A DNA stretch of 16,294 nt from DASVAL01 sp035649575 (GCA_035649575.1 DASRJH010000149.1:1-16294); one strand, 5' to 3'. Counted from the first letter of the stretch, positions 9,229 through 16,294 are shown. Program-made: numbers and translations. The notes: a model not told the origin generated them from the sequence alone.

Positions 9229-9809
9229 GGATCGAGGTGCTCCTGCACCCGGCTCATGACCTTGCGCCGCGCTTCGAGCACGTGCATGCGCGCGGCCACC
9301 GGCGAACACACGAGGACCTGCGCGATCGCCGCGTAGTCCATGCCTTCGACTGCGCGCAGGTGCAGCGCGGTGCGCTGGCGCAGCGTGAGACGTTCCATCG
9401 CTTCGTCGAGCCGTTCGCCGAGCTCGCGCGCGATCGCGTCGTGTTCGGCCAGAGCACCGACGTGATCGGGCAGGTCGATCTCGCCGAGCGGCAGGGCGGC
9501 CTGACCGCGTCGCCAGCGCGCAGGCTCCGCGGCGAGTCGCACGAGGATGCGGAACAGCCACGTGCGCAACGCCGAGTCGCCGCGGAAGCCGGGCAGACCG
9601 CGGAACGCGCGCACGAGCGTCTCCTGGACCAGGTCTTCGGCCCAGTGGGGATCCTGGCAGTGGCGGCGCGCGAGCGCCAGCAGTCCGGCCAGGTGAGGCC
9701 GCAACAGCGGCTGGAACGCGTTCGTGTCGCCGGCCTGGCACCTGGCGAGCCAGTAGCGTTCACCTTCGCTGGCGGTCGGGCGAGGTCGTTCTCCCACGCG
9801 TGGGTCCAT
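9225..9809 (-). CDS. ECF-type RNA polymerase sigma factor (RpoE-like)
   Basis: A 194-residue extracytoplasmic-function sigma-70 factor. Region 2 covers about 32-93 and includes the core-binding and -10 recognition stretch AEDLVQETLVRAFRGLPGF followed by LRTWLFRILVRLA. Region 4 (about 134-190) holds the -35-recognising helix-turn-helix (LTLRQRTALHLRAVEGMDYA, then AIAQVLVCSPVAARMHV). The linker between them is short, and there is no region 1.1 or 3, as expected. The ATG at 9809 has a good Shine-Dalgarno (AAGGGA about 7 nt upstream), one of the few in this window. Its stop overlaps the anti-sigma start (ATGA, 9225-9228), so their translation is coupled. The gene lies 48 nt after the GspF-like gene on the same strand. 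Targets are unknown; autoregulation of this cluster would be normal for the class. Confidence 0.95.
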   Translation of the reverse strand: MDPRVGERPRPTASEGERYWLARCQAGDTNAFQPLLRPHLAGLLALARRHCQDPHWAEDLVQETLVRAFRGLPGFRGDSALRTWLFRILVRLAAEPARWRRGQAALPLGEIDLPDHVGALAEHDAIARELGERLDEAMERLTLRQRTALHLRAVEGMDYAAIAQVLVCSPVAARMHVLEARRKVMSRVQEHLDP

Positions 9810-9857
9810 GCGGTATCCCTTGGAGCCGGAGTCAGGGTGGTTCGTAAGGGGCGGGCA

Positions 9858-10754
9858 TCAGCGCCATCCCAACTTCCCGTAGAGCTTGAAGTAGAACGTA
9901 AACACGATGCTGACCACGAAGACGACGGCCAGTGCGTAGGCGGCGTTGCCGAGCGTGCGAGCGGTCGTGCCGATGTCGCGGGCTGCGACCTCGCGCCGCC
10001 GCACGAGCGATCGCTTCAGCGCGTCCTCGAGCTGGCCCGCGTGTTCGCCCGTGGCGAGCAGGCTCCTGGTCTCGGCGTGGAGGGCAAGGGCCTCGGCCAG
10101 CGACTCGGTGAGCGAACGGCCGCCCTGCAGCACGCGGTCGGCGACCTGGAGCCGCCGTTGCAGGCTCGCGAGCGGCACGGCGGCCACGGCCGCCGGATGG
10201 GCTTGGGCCAGCGGCACGCCCGCGCCGTAGAGCGCGTGCAGGGTCTCGAGGTAGGGCAGTTCCGCGAGGCCGTTCGCGATGCGGCCCAGCATCGGCACGC
10301 GCGTCCAACGCTCGCTGCCCGAACGCAGGCCACGCCGCGCGAGCACGATCAGCGTCCCCACGGTGGCCGCGAGCGCGCCCACGGCGACTGCGAACCAATA
10401 GTGACCGATGACCCAGCCTGTTGTGAAGCTGGCCAGGAAGACCAGCCCGAACAGCAGCAGCGGATACCGCACACCGGCCCAGAGCGTGCGCATGAACTCG
10501 GCGCGGTTGCGCCGCCCAACGCTGCGAGAGCGCAGAGCGGCGCCTGCGCGGCCGGCTCGCCATCCTGCGAGCAGGACCGCGTCCTCGGTGGAGGTCAATA
10601 CGACACCGCGGTGTTTCAGGATGTCGTGCAGTACCCGGTCGCCTGCCTTGGCATCGCCGCCGAGATTGTGCAGCGGCAAGCCCGCGTCGAATGCCGAGGC
10701 CAGATCGTCGAAGTGCAGAGCGGCCCGTTCGTCAGCGGCGATCGACCACAGCAT
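9858..10754 (-). CDS. GspF/PilC-like inner-membrane protein (shortened)
   Basis: A 298-residue protein related to the inner-membrane platform component of type II secretion and type IV pilus machines. The second, better conserved T2SSF-type domain spans about 154-258: PMLGRIANGLAELPYLETLHA, GAGVPLAQA, and ATGEHAGQLEDAL, the usual GE-x-x-G-x-L motif. A degenerate first domain occupies about 16-77 (FDDLASAFDAGLPL, AGWRAGRAGAAL), where the Glu of the motif is lost. Three transmembrane segments are visible: about 96-114, 118-139 and 271-290. GspF proteins are normally near 400 residues, so this is a trimmed version. No GspE-like ATPase or pseudopilin is adjacent. It is first in the minus-strand cluster with the sigma, anti-sigma and secretin-like genes, which suggests a dedicated small export or envelope structure. 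Function is inferred from family only. Confidence 0.85.
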   Translation of the reverse strand: MLWSIAADERAALHFDDLASAFDAGLPLHNLGGDAKAGDRVLHDILKHRGVVLTSTEDAVLLAGWRAGRAGAALRSRSVGRRNRAEFMRTLWAGVRYPLLLFGLVFLASFTTGWVIGHYWFAVAVGALAATVGTLIVLARRGLRSGSERWTRVPMLGRIANGLAELPYLETLHALYGAGVPLAQAHPAAVAAVPLASLQRRLQVADRVLQGGRSLTESLAEALALHAETRSLLATGEHAGQLEDALKRSLVRRREVAARDIGTTARTLGNAAYALAVVFVVSIVFTFYFKLYGKLGWR

Positions 10755-10886
10755 GCCGGCAGTGTGTGGTGATGGTCGGCAGCTGGCAAGGGGCTGCGAC
10801 AGTCATGCCGGACAGGGACAACCTCGCACGGATGCGTGAATCGGGTGCGGAGAACCGTCGTGACTGTGGGCAGACTACCGGCATGC
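10751..10886. repeat. Inverted repeats in a divergent promoter region
   Basis: GCATGCCGG (10751-10759) and CCGGCATGC (10878-10886) are perfect inverted copies, each overlapping the start codon of one divergent gene; just outside them ACT recurs on both arms. A second pair, ACAGTCA (10799-10805) and TGACTGT (10861-10867), lies inside. Read toward each gene, both sides show TGACTGT then ACT-N-CCGGC-ATG, with different spacing. They may be shared regulatory sites or chance. No convincing -35/-10 pair was found for either gene in this 128-nt gap. Confidence 0.35.
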
Positions 10887-12172
10887 GATTGCTCGCTTGG
10901 TTGTTCGTGCCGGCTCTCGTCGCGCTGTCCGTTCGTGCCCAGGATCCCCTGCCGGCCTGGCTCGAGCGCAAAGCGCCCGACCTCGAAGCGCTCTACCTCC
11001 ACCTGCATGCGAACCCGGAGTTGTCCTTCCGCGAGACGGCGACGGCGGCGCGCATGGCGCAGGAGCTGAAGGCGCTCGGGCTCGAGGTCACGGAGGGGGT
11101 CGGAGGCACGGGCGTCGTCGCGGTGCTGAAGCGCGGCGAAGGCCCGGTCGGTCTCGTGCGCGCCGACATGGATGCGCTGCCGGTCGCCGAGGAGACCGGA
11201 CTGCCCTACGCGTCGAAGGTGCGCGCGCAGAGCGCCGACGGGCGCGCGATCGGCGTCACGCACGCCTGCGGGCACGACCTGCACATGACCTGTCTCGTCG
11301 GCGCCGCCGGCTACTTCGCGCAGCACGAGAATGCGTTCGCGGGCACGCTCGTGTTCGTGCTGCAGCCGGCCGAGGAACGCGCGGGCGGCATGAAGGCGAT
11401 GCTCGCCGCGGGTCTGCTGACGCGCTTCCCGCGGCCCGCGTGGGCGCTCGCGCTGCACACAGCGTCCGACCTGCCCGTCGGCGCGGTGGGCCTGCGCAGC
11501 GGGGCCGCGATGGCGAACGTCGACAGCTGCGACATCACGGTCTTCGGAGTGGGGGGGCACGGCGCCATGCCGCACCTGACGATCGATCCGATCGTGCAGA
11601 GCTGCCAGCTCGTGCTCGACCTGCAGACGATCGTCACGCGCGAGATCGATCCAATGCAGGCGTGTGTGATCACGGTCGGCGCGATCCACGGCGGCAGCAA
11701 GCACAACCTCGTGCCCGATACGTGCGAGCTGCAGATCACGGTGCGCAGCTACACGGACGAGGTGCGCGCGCGCATGATGGCGTCGATCGAACGCAAGGCG
11801 AAGGCGGTCGCGCTGTCGTTCGGTGCGAAGGAACCGAAGGTCGAGTTCAGCGAGCACACGCCCGCGCTGCGCAACGACGCGGACTTGACGGCCAGAGTGC
11901 GCGCAGGCTTCGTCGCGACCCTCGGCGAGCTGAACGTGCGCGAGGTCGAGCCCGCGATGGTCGCCGAGGACTTCGGCCGCCTGTTCGGCGAGAAGATCCC
12001 GCTGTGCATGTTTCGGCTCGGCACCGTTCTGCCCGAGCGCCTGGCCGCGCTGCAGCAGCAGAACGCGGTGCCCATGCTGCACAGCAGCCGGTACTGGCCC
12101 GACTACGCCCCGGCCCTGCGCGGCGGCGTGCGGGCGTTGGTCACCGCAGTGCAGGCTGCGGCGCGGCCATAG
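10883..12172 (+). CDS. Secreted M20-family amidohydrolase/peptidase
   Basis: A 429-residue metal-dependent amidohydrolase of the M20D (hippurate hydrolase/IAA-amino acid hydrolase-like) group. These enzymes cleave amide bonds in N-acylated or N-aryl amino acids. The start at 10883 gives a clear signal peptide (MRLLAWLFVPALVALSVRAQ, cleavage likely after AQ), so the enzyme should work outside the cytoplasm. Metal-site and catalytic motifs are all present: RADMDALPV (93-101), THACGHDLHMT (metal Cys129, His131), the general-base pair QPAEE (161-165), and a His at 191 in ALHTA. A GGHGAMPH dimerisation-domain motif lies near 224, AEDFG near 360, and a C-terminal LHSS. The frame runs open further upstream to 10691 but without a conserved sequence. 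It is divergent from the GspF-like gene and convergent with the dCTP deaminase-like gene, so it is probably transcribed alone. The natural substrate cannot be read from the sequence. Confidence 0.92.
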   Translation: MRLLAWLFVPALVALSVRAQDPLPAWLERKAPDLEALYLHLHANPELSFRETATAARMAQELKALGLEVTEGVGGTGVVAVLKRGEGPVGLVRADMDALPVAEETGLPYASKVRAQSADGRAIGVTHACGHDLHMTCLVGAAGYFAQHENAFAGTLVFVLQPAEERAGGMKAMLAAGLLTRFPRPAWALALHTASDLPVGAVGLRSGAAMANVDSCDITVFGVGGHGAMPHLTIDPIVQSCQLVLDLQTIVTREIDPMQACVITVGAIHGGSKHNLVPDTCELQITVRSYTDEVRARMMASIERKAKAVALSFGAKEPKVEFSEHTPALRNDADLTARVRAGFVATLGELNVREVEPAMVAEDFGRLFGEKIPLCMFRLGTVLPERLAALQQQNAVPMLHSSRYWPDYAPALRGGVRALVTAVQAAARP

Positions 12173-12201
12173 CAGCCAAACCCTACGGCGCCAACTCGAC
12201 C

Positions 12202-13302
12202 CTACCCGCGGAAGTGCTTGCTGAGCTTCAGCGCCTGCCCCTGGTAGTGCGAGCTGAGCCTGCGATCGCCGTACACGACGGCGGGCTTCTCCTGCGTCCG
12301 GAAGAACTCGAGTTTGAAGAACACCTGCCCGTCCTCGAGCAGGAACGGCACGTCGTGCGGCCGCACTTCGAGGACCGCGCGCGTGCCTTTCTCGCCGCCG
12401 AAGCCGTTGTCGAAGAACCCCGCGTAGTTCGTGCGCAGTTCGCCGATGCCGACGTCGTACGCGACCATTTCCGCGGCGAGGTGGTGGGGCACGCGGATCC
12501 TCTCCTTGCTCGCGAAGACGTAGAACTCCTCGGGCTCGACGATCAGCCGGCCGTCCTTCGGTTCGGGCACCGGCTCGAAATACGCGTCGGGGTCGTGGCC
12601 ACCCTCGTTCTGCATGTCGACGATGCCCGAGTAGCGGCGTGCGACGTAGCCGACGGGCCCCTCGATGTCGCGGTCGCGCCGCAGCGCGATGCCCATCATG
12701 AGGCCGCGGTCGATGCGCAGCTTGGCGGGCGGCAGCGGTTCGCCGCGGTCGTCGAACAACAGCGGCGAACGCGCGTGCTCGGCGCGCAGCTCGTCGTCGG
12801 TCAACGACACACTGCCTTCGGAGAAACGGATCTGGCACAGCGACAGTCCCGTGCAAACGCGGACCGGGAAGCTGCGCGGCACGATCTCGAGGAACATCGG
12901 CCCCGTGTAGCCCGGCGGCACGGTCTCGAAGCGACCGCAGCGGTCGGCGAGCAGCCGCGTGAACAGGTCGAGCCGGCCCGTCGACGACTTCGGGTTCGCG
13001 CGGATCAGGCAGGGCAGCGGCTGCGCGATCTGCTCGAGCAGCGGGATGATGTAGCAGTGTCCCTTCTCGAGCACGGCGCCGTCCGTGAGGTCGAACGCGT
13101 AGAGCGTCATCTCCTCGAGCCGGTCGGCGACGCGCACGGTTTCGGGCAGGAACCCCGAACGCACGCGGTAGCCGCGCGTCGCGAGGCGCAGGTCGAGCGA
13201 GCTCGGTTGGATCTGGGTCGGCGCGATCGCCGGCGTCGACGTGACGGCGCCGCGCGCGATCAGAGCCTGGATCTGTTGGTAGACGAGGATGCCGTTGGCC
13301 AT
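12202..13302 (-). CDS. Two-domain dCTP deaminase-family protein (2'-deoxycytidine 5'-triphosphate deaminase)
   Basis: A 366-residue cytosolic protein of the dCTP deaminase/dUTPase fold. In the canonical family the product of dCTP is dUTP, which feeds thymidylate synthesis. The first half contains IQPSSLDLRL (31-40), NPKSSTGRLDL (103-113, the Ser/Arg catalytic loop) and GYTGPMFLEIVPRSFPVRV (131-149, with the Glu of LEI where the family has its catalytic acid). The second half repeats the fold: VGYVARRYSG, then AYDVGIGELRTNYAGFFDNG and TRAVLEVRPHDVPFLLEDGQ (307-326). Ordinary bacterial Dcd is about 190 residues, so this is the double-length form found as a single gene in some bacteria. Whether both halves bind nucleotide is unknown. 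It reads in the same direction as fadE, 70 nt downstream, with a hairpin between them. No Shine-Dalgarno is visible before the ATG at 13302. Confidence 0.87.
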   Translation of the reverse strand: MANGILVYQQIQALIARGAVTSTPAIAPTQIQPSSLDLRLATRGYRVRSGFLPETVRVADRLEEMTLYAFDLTDGAVLEKGHCYIIPLLEQIAQPLPCLIRANPKSSTGRLDLFTRLLADRCGRFETVPPGYTGPMFLEIVPRSFPVRVCTGLSLCQIRFSEGSVSLTDDELRAEHARSPLLFDDRGEPLPPAKLRIDRGLMMGIALRRDRDIEGPVGYVARRYSGIVDMQNEGGHDPDAYFEPVPEPKDGRLIVEPEEFYVFASKERIRVPHHLAAEMVAYDVGIGELRTNYAGFFDNGFGGEKGTRAVLEVRPHDVPFLLEDGQVFFKLEFFRTQEKPAVVYGDRRLSSHYQGQALKLSKHFRG

Positions 13303-13356
13303 CGAGGCGAGAGGCTAGCGGACGGGTCCGCGTAATTCCCCTCGCGAATTCCGAAC

Positions 13357-13374
13357 AGCCGCCCGGTGGCGGCT
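13357..13374 (-). terminator. GC-rich hairpin at the end of fadE
   Basis: AGCCGCC (13357-13363) and GGCGGCT (13368-13374) form a perfect 7-bp stem with a 4-nt loop. The stem overlaps the fadE stop codon (13373-13375). It may act as a weak terminator or RNA-stabilising 3' end between fadE and the dCTP deaminase-like gene. No T-run follows on the minus strand. Confidence 0.38.
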
Positions 13375-15877
13375 ACTCGACTACGGCGGCCGTATGGCCC
13401 ACGGTGTTGGGGCTGCTGCTGCGCTCGCCGCCGTCCTTGTGGCCGTGCAGATACTCGGCCAACGTGAAGCTGTCGACCGCGATCGCCTCGCTGCGCGCGG
13501 CCTCGGCCGCGTGCACGAGCTGTTCTTCGGCCTCGGTGATGATGCCGCTCTCGACGGCCTGGTCGAGCACCTGCTCGGGCCGCGCCTTCGGCAGGCGGCC
13601 GTGGCGCACGGCCTCCTTGAGCTTCTTGAGCACGGGCTCGGAATCGCTGCACAGCTGCATCGCGTGTTCGAGGCGGCCTAGCGCCGAAGTCGCTTCCTTC
13701 GCGATGTGGATGCCCGCGGTGAGCCGGTCGCGTTGCGCGCCGGTCTGCAGCAGCGTGCGCGCGGCGCGATGCCCACAGGCATCGTCGGGACCGCGGCCGA
13801 ACGGATTGAGACGCGCCCACAGCGCGCCGGGCAGGCGCAGGATGTGCCCGAGGCCGGGCAGGCGCATGTTGCTGTAGAGTCCTTCGCGAGCCCGCTGCAT
13901 CTGCAGCAGGGCGTGCTCGACGGCCCAACGCACGAGCGGCAGGTCCTCGGGTCGCCGTTCCTCGGCTTCGAAGCGGCGCAGCGTGGCGCTCGCGAGGAAC
14001 ATCCACGAGAACCAGTCGGCGAAGCGTCCCGTGATCTTCTCCTTGCGCTTCAGGTCGCCGCCCAGCGTGCCCATCGCGACGTCGGCGAGCACAGCGAACT
14101 CGGCCGAGGCCCAGTTGAGCCGGCGCCAGAACGTCCGCGTGGCACCCGACACGGGCGGCCACGTGAGCCAACCGCGCGTGAGTCCGAGCAGCAGAGCACG
14201 CACGGTGTTGCGCACGACGTGGCCGAGGTGCGGCCAGAAGTGGCGGTCGAAGGCCGCGGCGTCGTTGCGCGTGATCGCGTCGATCTCGCGATACGCGTAT
14301 GGGTGGCAGCGGATCGCGCCCTGGCCGAAGATCATCAGCGTTCGCGTCAGGATGTTCGCACCCTCGACCGTGATGCAGATCGGCGTGCCGATGTAGCCGT
14401 GCGCGAGCAGATTGCGCGGCCCGCGCGAGATCGCAGCGCCGCCGAGCACGTCCATGCCGTCGTTGATGACGTTGCGCCACAGCTCGGTCGTCTGGTACTT
14501 CGCGATCGCGGTCACGACGGCGGGCTTCTGCCCGTCGTCGAGCGCGCCGACGACGTAGCGCCGGCACGCCTCCATCAGGTAGGTGAAGCCGGCGATGCGC
14601 GCGAGCGGTTCTTCGATGCCTTCGAACTTGCCGATCGGCAGGCCGAACTGCTGGCGAACGGCCGCGTAGGCGCCGACCGCGCGCGCGGTCAGCTGCGCGC
14701 CGCCCGTCGCGGTCGCCGGCAGCGAGATGCCGCGGCCCGCCGCGAGGCACTCCATGAGCATCTGCCAGCCGCGTCCTGCACCGGCGGCGCCGCCGATGAT
14801 CGCGTCCTCGAGCGGCACGAGCACGTCGCGGCCGCTGGTCGGGCAGTTGTAGAACGGCACGCCCATCGGGTCGTGCCGGCGGCCGAGCACGACGCCCGGC
14901 GTGTTGGTCGGCACGAGTGCGCACGTGATGCCGACATTCGGGCCCTTGCCGAGCAGGTTCTCGGGGTCGTGAAGCTGGAACGCGAGGCCCAGCACGGTCG
15001 CGACGGCCGCGAGCGTGATGTAGCGCTTGTTCCACGACAGGCGCAGCCACAGCCGGCCGTCCTCGCCGCGGAACACGACACCGGTGGAGTTGATCGCGCC
15101 GGCGTCGGAGCCGGCCCCCGGTTCCGTCAGCGCAAAGCAGGGGATCTCGGTGCCGACCGCGAGCGGAGGCAGCCAGCGCTTCTTCTGCGCCTCGGTGCCG
15201 TAGTGCGTCAGCAGTTCGGCCGGGCCGAGCGAGTTCGGCACCATGACCGTGATCGCGAGCGGCAGCGAACGGGAGGTCAGCTTCGTGACGACGGCGCTGT
15301 TCGCGGCCGCGGACATGCCGAGTCCGCCATACTCCTTGTCGATGATGAGGCCGAAGAAGCGCTCGCGCTTCAGGAAGTCCCAGACCTCGGGCGGCAGGTC
15401 CTGGTCTTGGTGGACCTTCCAGTCGTCGGTCATCGCGCAGACCTTCGCGACGGGGCCGTCGAGGAACTGGCGCTCGGCCTCGGTCAGCTCGGGATAGTTG
15501 GCCGTGACGAGGGCACGCAGCGCCGGCTTGCCCGAGAACAGCTCGCCATCGAGCCAGACCGTGCCCGCGGCGATCGCCGCGCGTTCCGTGTCGCTGATCG
15601 CCGGCATGAAGCCGCTGCTGCGCAGCACGTGCAGGATGCGGTCGCTCAACAGCGCGCGCCGCAGCGGCGGTACGAGCAGCACGACGAGGGGTGGGCCAGC
15701 GACGAGCCAGACCCACCAGGACACGCCGAGTGTCCACCCGAGTACGAGGGCCGTTCCCGCGACGATCCGCAGCGAAGAACCGGCGAAGATGCTGCCGAAC
15801 ACCAGGATGGCGGCGATGGCCATGGCGACGGCAGGAGGAAGCTGGGCTCCCAGGGCTCCGTAGTTGATCAAATCCAT
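13373..15877 (-). CDS. fadE: Acyl-CoA dehydrogenase, FadE type
   Basis: A large FAD-dependent acyl-CoA dehydrogenase that catalyses the first step of fatty-acid beta-oxidation (acyl-CoA to trans-2-enoyl-CoA). From the ATG at 15877 it has 834 residues, close to E. coli FadE. Two hydrophobic N-terminal segments (about 15-35 and 37-70) suggest membrane attachment. Conserved blocks follow in order: FFGLIIDKEYGGLGMSA (174-190), ITVMVPNSLGPAELLTHYGT, PCFALTEPGAGSDAGAI, and LSWNKRYITLAAVATVLGLA. Next come VGRGI-like AAGRGISLPA, GKFEGIEEPLARIAG, and TVEGANILTRTLMIFGQGA with the probable catalytic Glu505. The long C-terminal helical region unique to FadE is present (NWASAEFAVLADVAMGTLGG, DLPLVRWAVEHALLQMQ). 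A GTG at 15928 would add 17 residues without conserved character, so it was not chosen. The last 20 residues are Ser/Gly-rich and variable. Confidence 0.96.
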   Translation of the reverse strand: MDLINYGALGAQLPPAVAMAIAAILVFGSIFAGSSLRIVAGTALVLGWTLGVSWWVWLVAGPPLVVLLVPPLRRALLSDRILHVLRSSGFMPAISDTERAAIAAGTVWLDGELFSGKPALRALVTANYPELTEAERQFLDGPVAKVCAMTDDWKVHQDQDLPPEVWDFLKRERFFGLIIDKEYGGLGMSAAANSAVVTKLTSRSLPLAITVMVPNSLGPAELLTHYGTEAQKKRWLPPLAVGTEIPCFALTEPGAGSDAGAINSTGVVFRGEDGRLWLRLSWNKRYITLAAVATVLGLAFQLHDPENLLGKGPNVGITCALVPTNTPGVVLGRRHDPMGVPFYNCPTSGRDVLVPLEDAIIGGAAGAGRGWQMLMECLAAGRGISLPATATGGAQLTARAVGAYAAVRQQFGLPIGKFEGIEEPLARIAGFTYLMEACRRYVVGALDDGQKPAVVTAIAKYQTTELWRNVINDGMDVLGGAAISRGPRNLLAHGYIGTPICITVEGANILTRTLMIFGQGAIRCHPYAYREIDAITRNDAAAFDRHFWPHLGHVVRNTVRALLLGLTRGWLTWPPVSGATRTFWRRLNWASAEFAVLADVAMGTLGGDLKRKEKITGRFADWFSWMFLASATLRRFEAEERRPEDLPLVRWAVEHALLQMQRAREGLYSNMRLPGLGHILRLPGALWARLNPFGRGPDDACGHRAARTLLQTGAQRDRLTAGIHIAKEATSALGRLEHAMQLCSDSEPVLKKLKEAVRHGRLPKARPEQVLDQAVESGIITEAEEQLVHAAEAARSEAIAVDSFTLAEYLHGHKDGGERSSSPNTVGHTAAVVE

Positions 15878-15935
15878 GATGCGCGAAGTTCCGGTATCCG
15901 GCGGGTATCGGCATTCCGACACCTTCACCTAGTCG

Positions 15936-15951
15936 GCAAGCGCGGGCTTGC
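15936..15951. promoter_or_regulatory. Palindrome upstream of fadE
   Basis: GCAAGC (15936-15941) and GCTTGC (15946-15951) form a perfect inverted repeat separated by 4 bp, 59 nt before the fadE start and 57 nt after the GNAT gene stop. On the minus strand a perfect TTGACA (complement of 15974-15979) lies 22 bp before it, so the palindrome sits about where the -10 to +1 region would be. It could be an operator for a fatty-acid-responsive repressor, or a hairpin ending the GNAT gene. No convincing -10 box was found. Confidence 0.35.
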
Positions 15952-16008
15952 AACCAGCGTTCCCAAGATGCGGTGTCAAGGCCATCGCGGCCATGACCGC
16001 ACACTAGC

Positions 16009-16293
16009 CTAGAGGGCACGCGCGTAGAACGTGTCGCAGCCGTGGTGTCCCGTGCACCCCTCGGCGGCCGCGAGAGGCAGAAAGCCGTAGGCGCGATAGA
16101 GGTGTTGGGCCGCTTGCATGCGCGACGTCGTTTCGAGATAGCAGCGCCGGTAGCCCGCGGCCCGCATCTCGTCGAGCAGCAGCTCGAGCATCGTGTGCCC
16201 GAGACCTCGGCCGCGCGCCGCGGGCTGGAAATACATCTTGCGCAATTCGCACGTGGCGTCCGCCGCAGTGGTGCCCTCGAGGCGCGCAAAGCC
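16009..16293 (-). CDS. GNAT-family N-acetyltransferase (5'-truncated)
   Basis: The C-terminal 94 codons of a GCN5-related N-acetyltransferase, which transfers acetyl from acetyl-CoA to an amine on a small molecule or protein. The visible part begins GFARLEG and continues CELRKMYFQPAARGRGLGHTML. This contains the beta4 strand and the acetyl-CoA pyrophosphate loop R-G-R-G-L-G, followed by helix alpha3. Then come RRCYLETTSRMQAAQHLYRAYGF, the typical beta5/alpha4 and GF end, and a short tail, HHGCDTFYARAL. The frame stays open to the window edge, so the start lies beyond it; a TTG at 16245 and an ATG at 16236 fall inside conserved sequence and are not starts. The ELRKMYF wording resembles MarR-linked or free-standing GNAT proteins. 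The substrate is unknown. Confidence 0.9.
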   Translation of the reverse strand, partial: GFARLEGTTAADATCELRKMYFQPAARGRGLGHTMLELLLDEMRAAGYRRCYLETTSRMQAAQHLYRAYGFLPLAAAEGCTGHHGCDTFYARAL

Positions 16294-16294
16294 G

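Noticed and set aside
9229..9741. N-terminal extension of the anti-sigma frame to 9741
   Set aside because: The added 171 residues are Arg/Ala/Pro-rich and read through the sigma factor gene in another frame; the ATGA overlap at 9225-9228 gives the natural start.
10616..12856. A 746-codon - strand frame across the amidohydrolase gene
   Set aside because: Arg/His-rich shadow translation; the + strand amidohydrolase has all M20 motifs and a signal peptide.
13706..16012. A 768-codon + strand frame antisense to fadE
   Set aside because: Composition is that of an antisense frame (Arg/Glu/Ala/His blocks) with no recognisable domain or start signal.
13260..16289. A 1009-codon open frame on the - strand overlapping fadE and the GNAT gene
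   Set aside because: Arg/Pro/Ala-rich with no domain; it is a shadow of fadE, whose frame aligns along its whole length with the known family.

Overview
The window is GC-rich bacterial chromosomal DNA, densely packed with genes. I see no rRNA or tRNA gene, CRISPR array or insertion sequence. Third codon positions are almost all G or C, and most starts lack a clear Shine-Dalgarno sequence. The gene mix is sigma-54, an ECF sigma factor with a membrane anti-sigma partner carrying a helical-repeat ectodomain, a GspF-like protein, a secretin-like secreted protein and a FadE-type acyl-CoA dehydrogenase. This fits a Gram-negative, didermic, high-GC lineage such as Planctomycetota, or less likely Myxococcota. 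That placement is inferred from style and content only.

Layout. (1) 2-841, + strand: the 3' part of a 2-oxoacid:ferredoxin oxidoreductase beta subunit (korB). (2) 1012-3557, + strand: a methyl-cycle operon. An ArsR-type regulator fused to a SAM-dependent methyltransferase is followed 30 nt later by S-adenosylhomocysteine hydrolase (ahcY). It is preceded by a promoter whose spacer and -10 box are overlapped by a 20-bp palindrome. (3) 10754 down to 3595, - strand: a GspF-like membrane protein, an ECF sigma factor, a transmembrane anti-sigma/helical-repeat protein, a secreted secretin-like protein built of two similar halves, then rpoN and a signal peptidase I. (4) 10883-12172, + strand: a secreted M20-family amidohydrolase, divergent from the GspF-like gene. 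(5) 16293 down to 12202, - strand: a partial GNAT acetyltransferase, a FadE-type acyl-CoA dehydrogenase and a two-domain dCTP deaminase-family protein.

How the genes work together. Region 2 looks like a self-regulating module for removing and sensing S-adenosylhomocysteine. The regulator very probably acts on its own promoter and so also on ahcY. The first four genes of region 3 form a tight cluster: the sigma and anti-sigma genes overlap by ATGA, and the next gene starts 14 nt after the anti-sigma stop or overlaps it. It joins regulation to two proteins resembling type II secretion or type IV pilus parts, with no ATPase or pseudopilin in view. This is the best candidate here for an undescribed system. 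The remaining genes look like ordinary metabolism or housekeeping. No stretch longer than about 250 bases lacks a gene.
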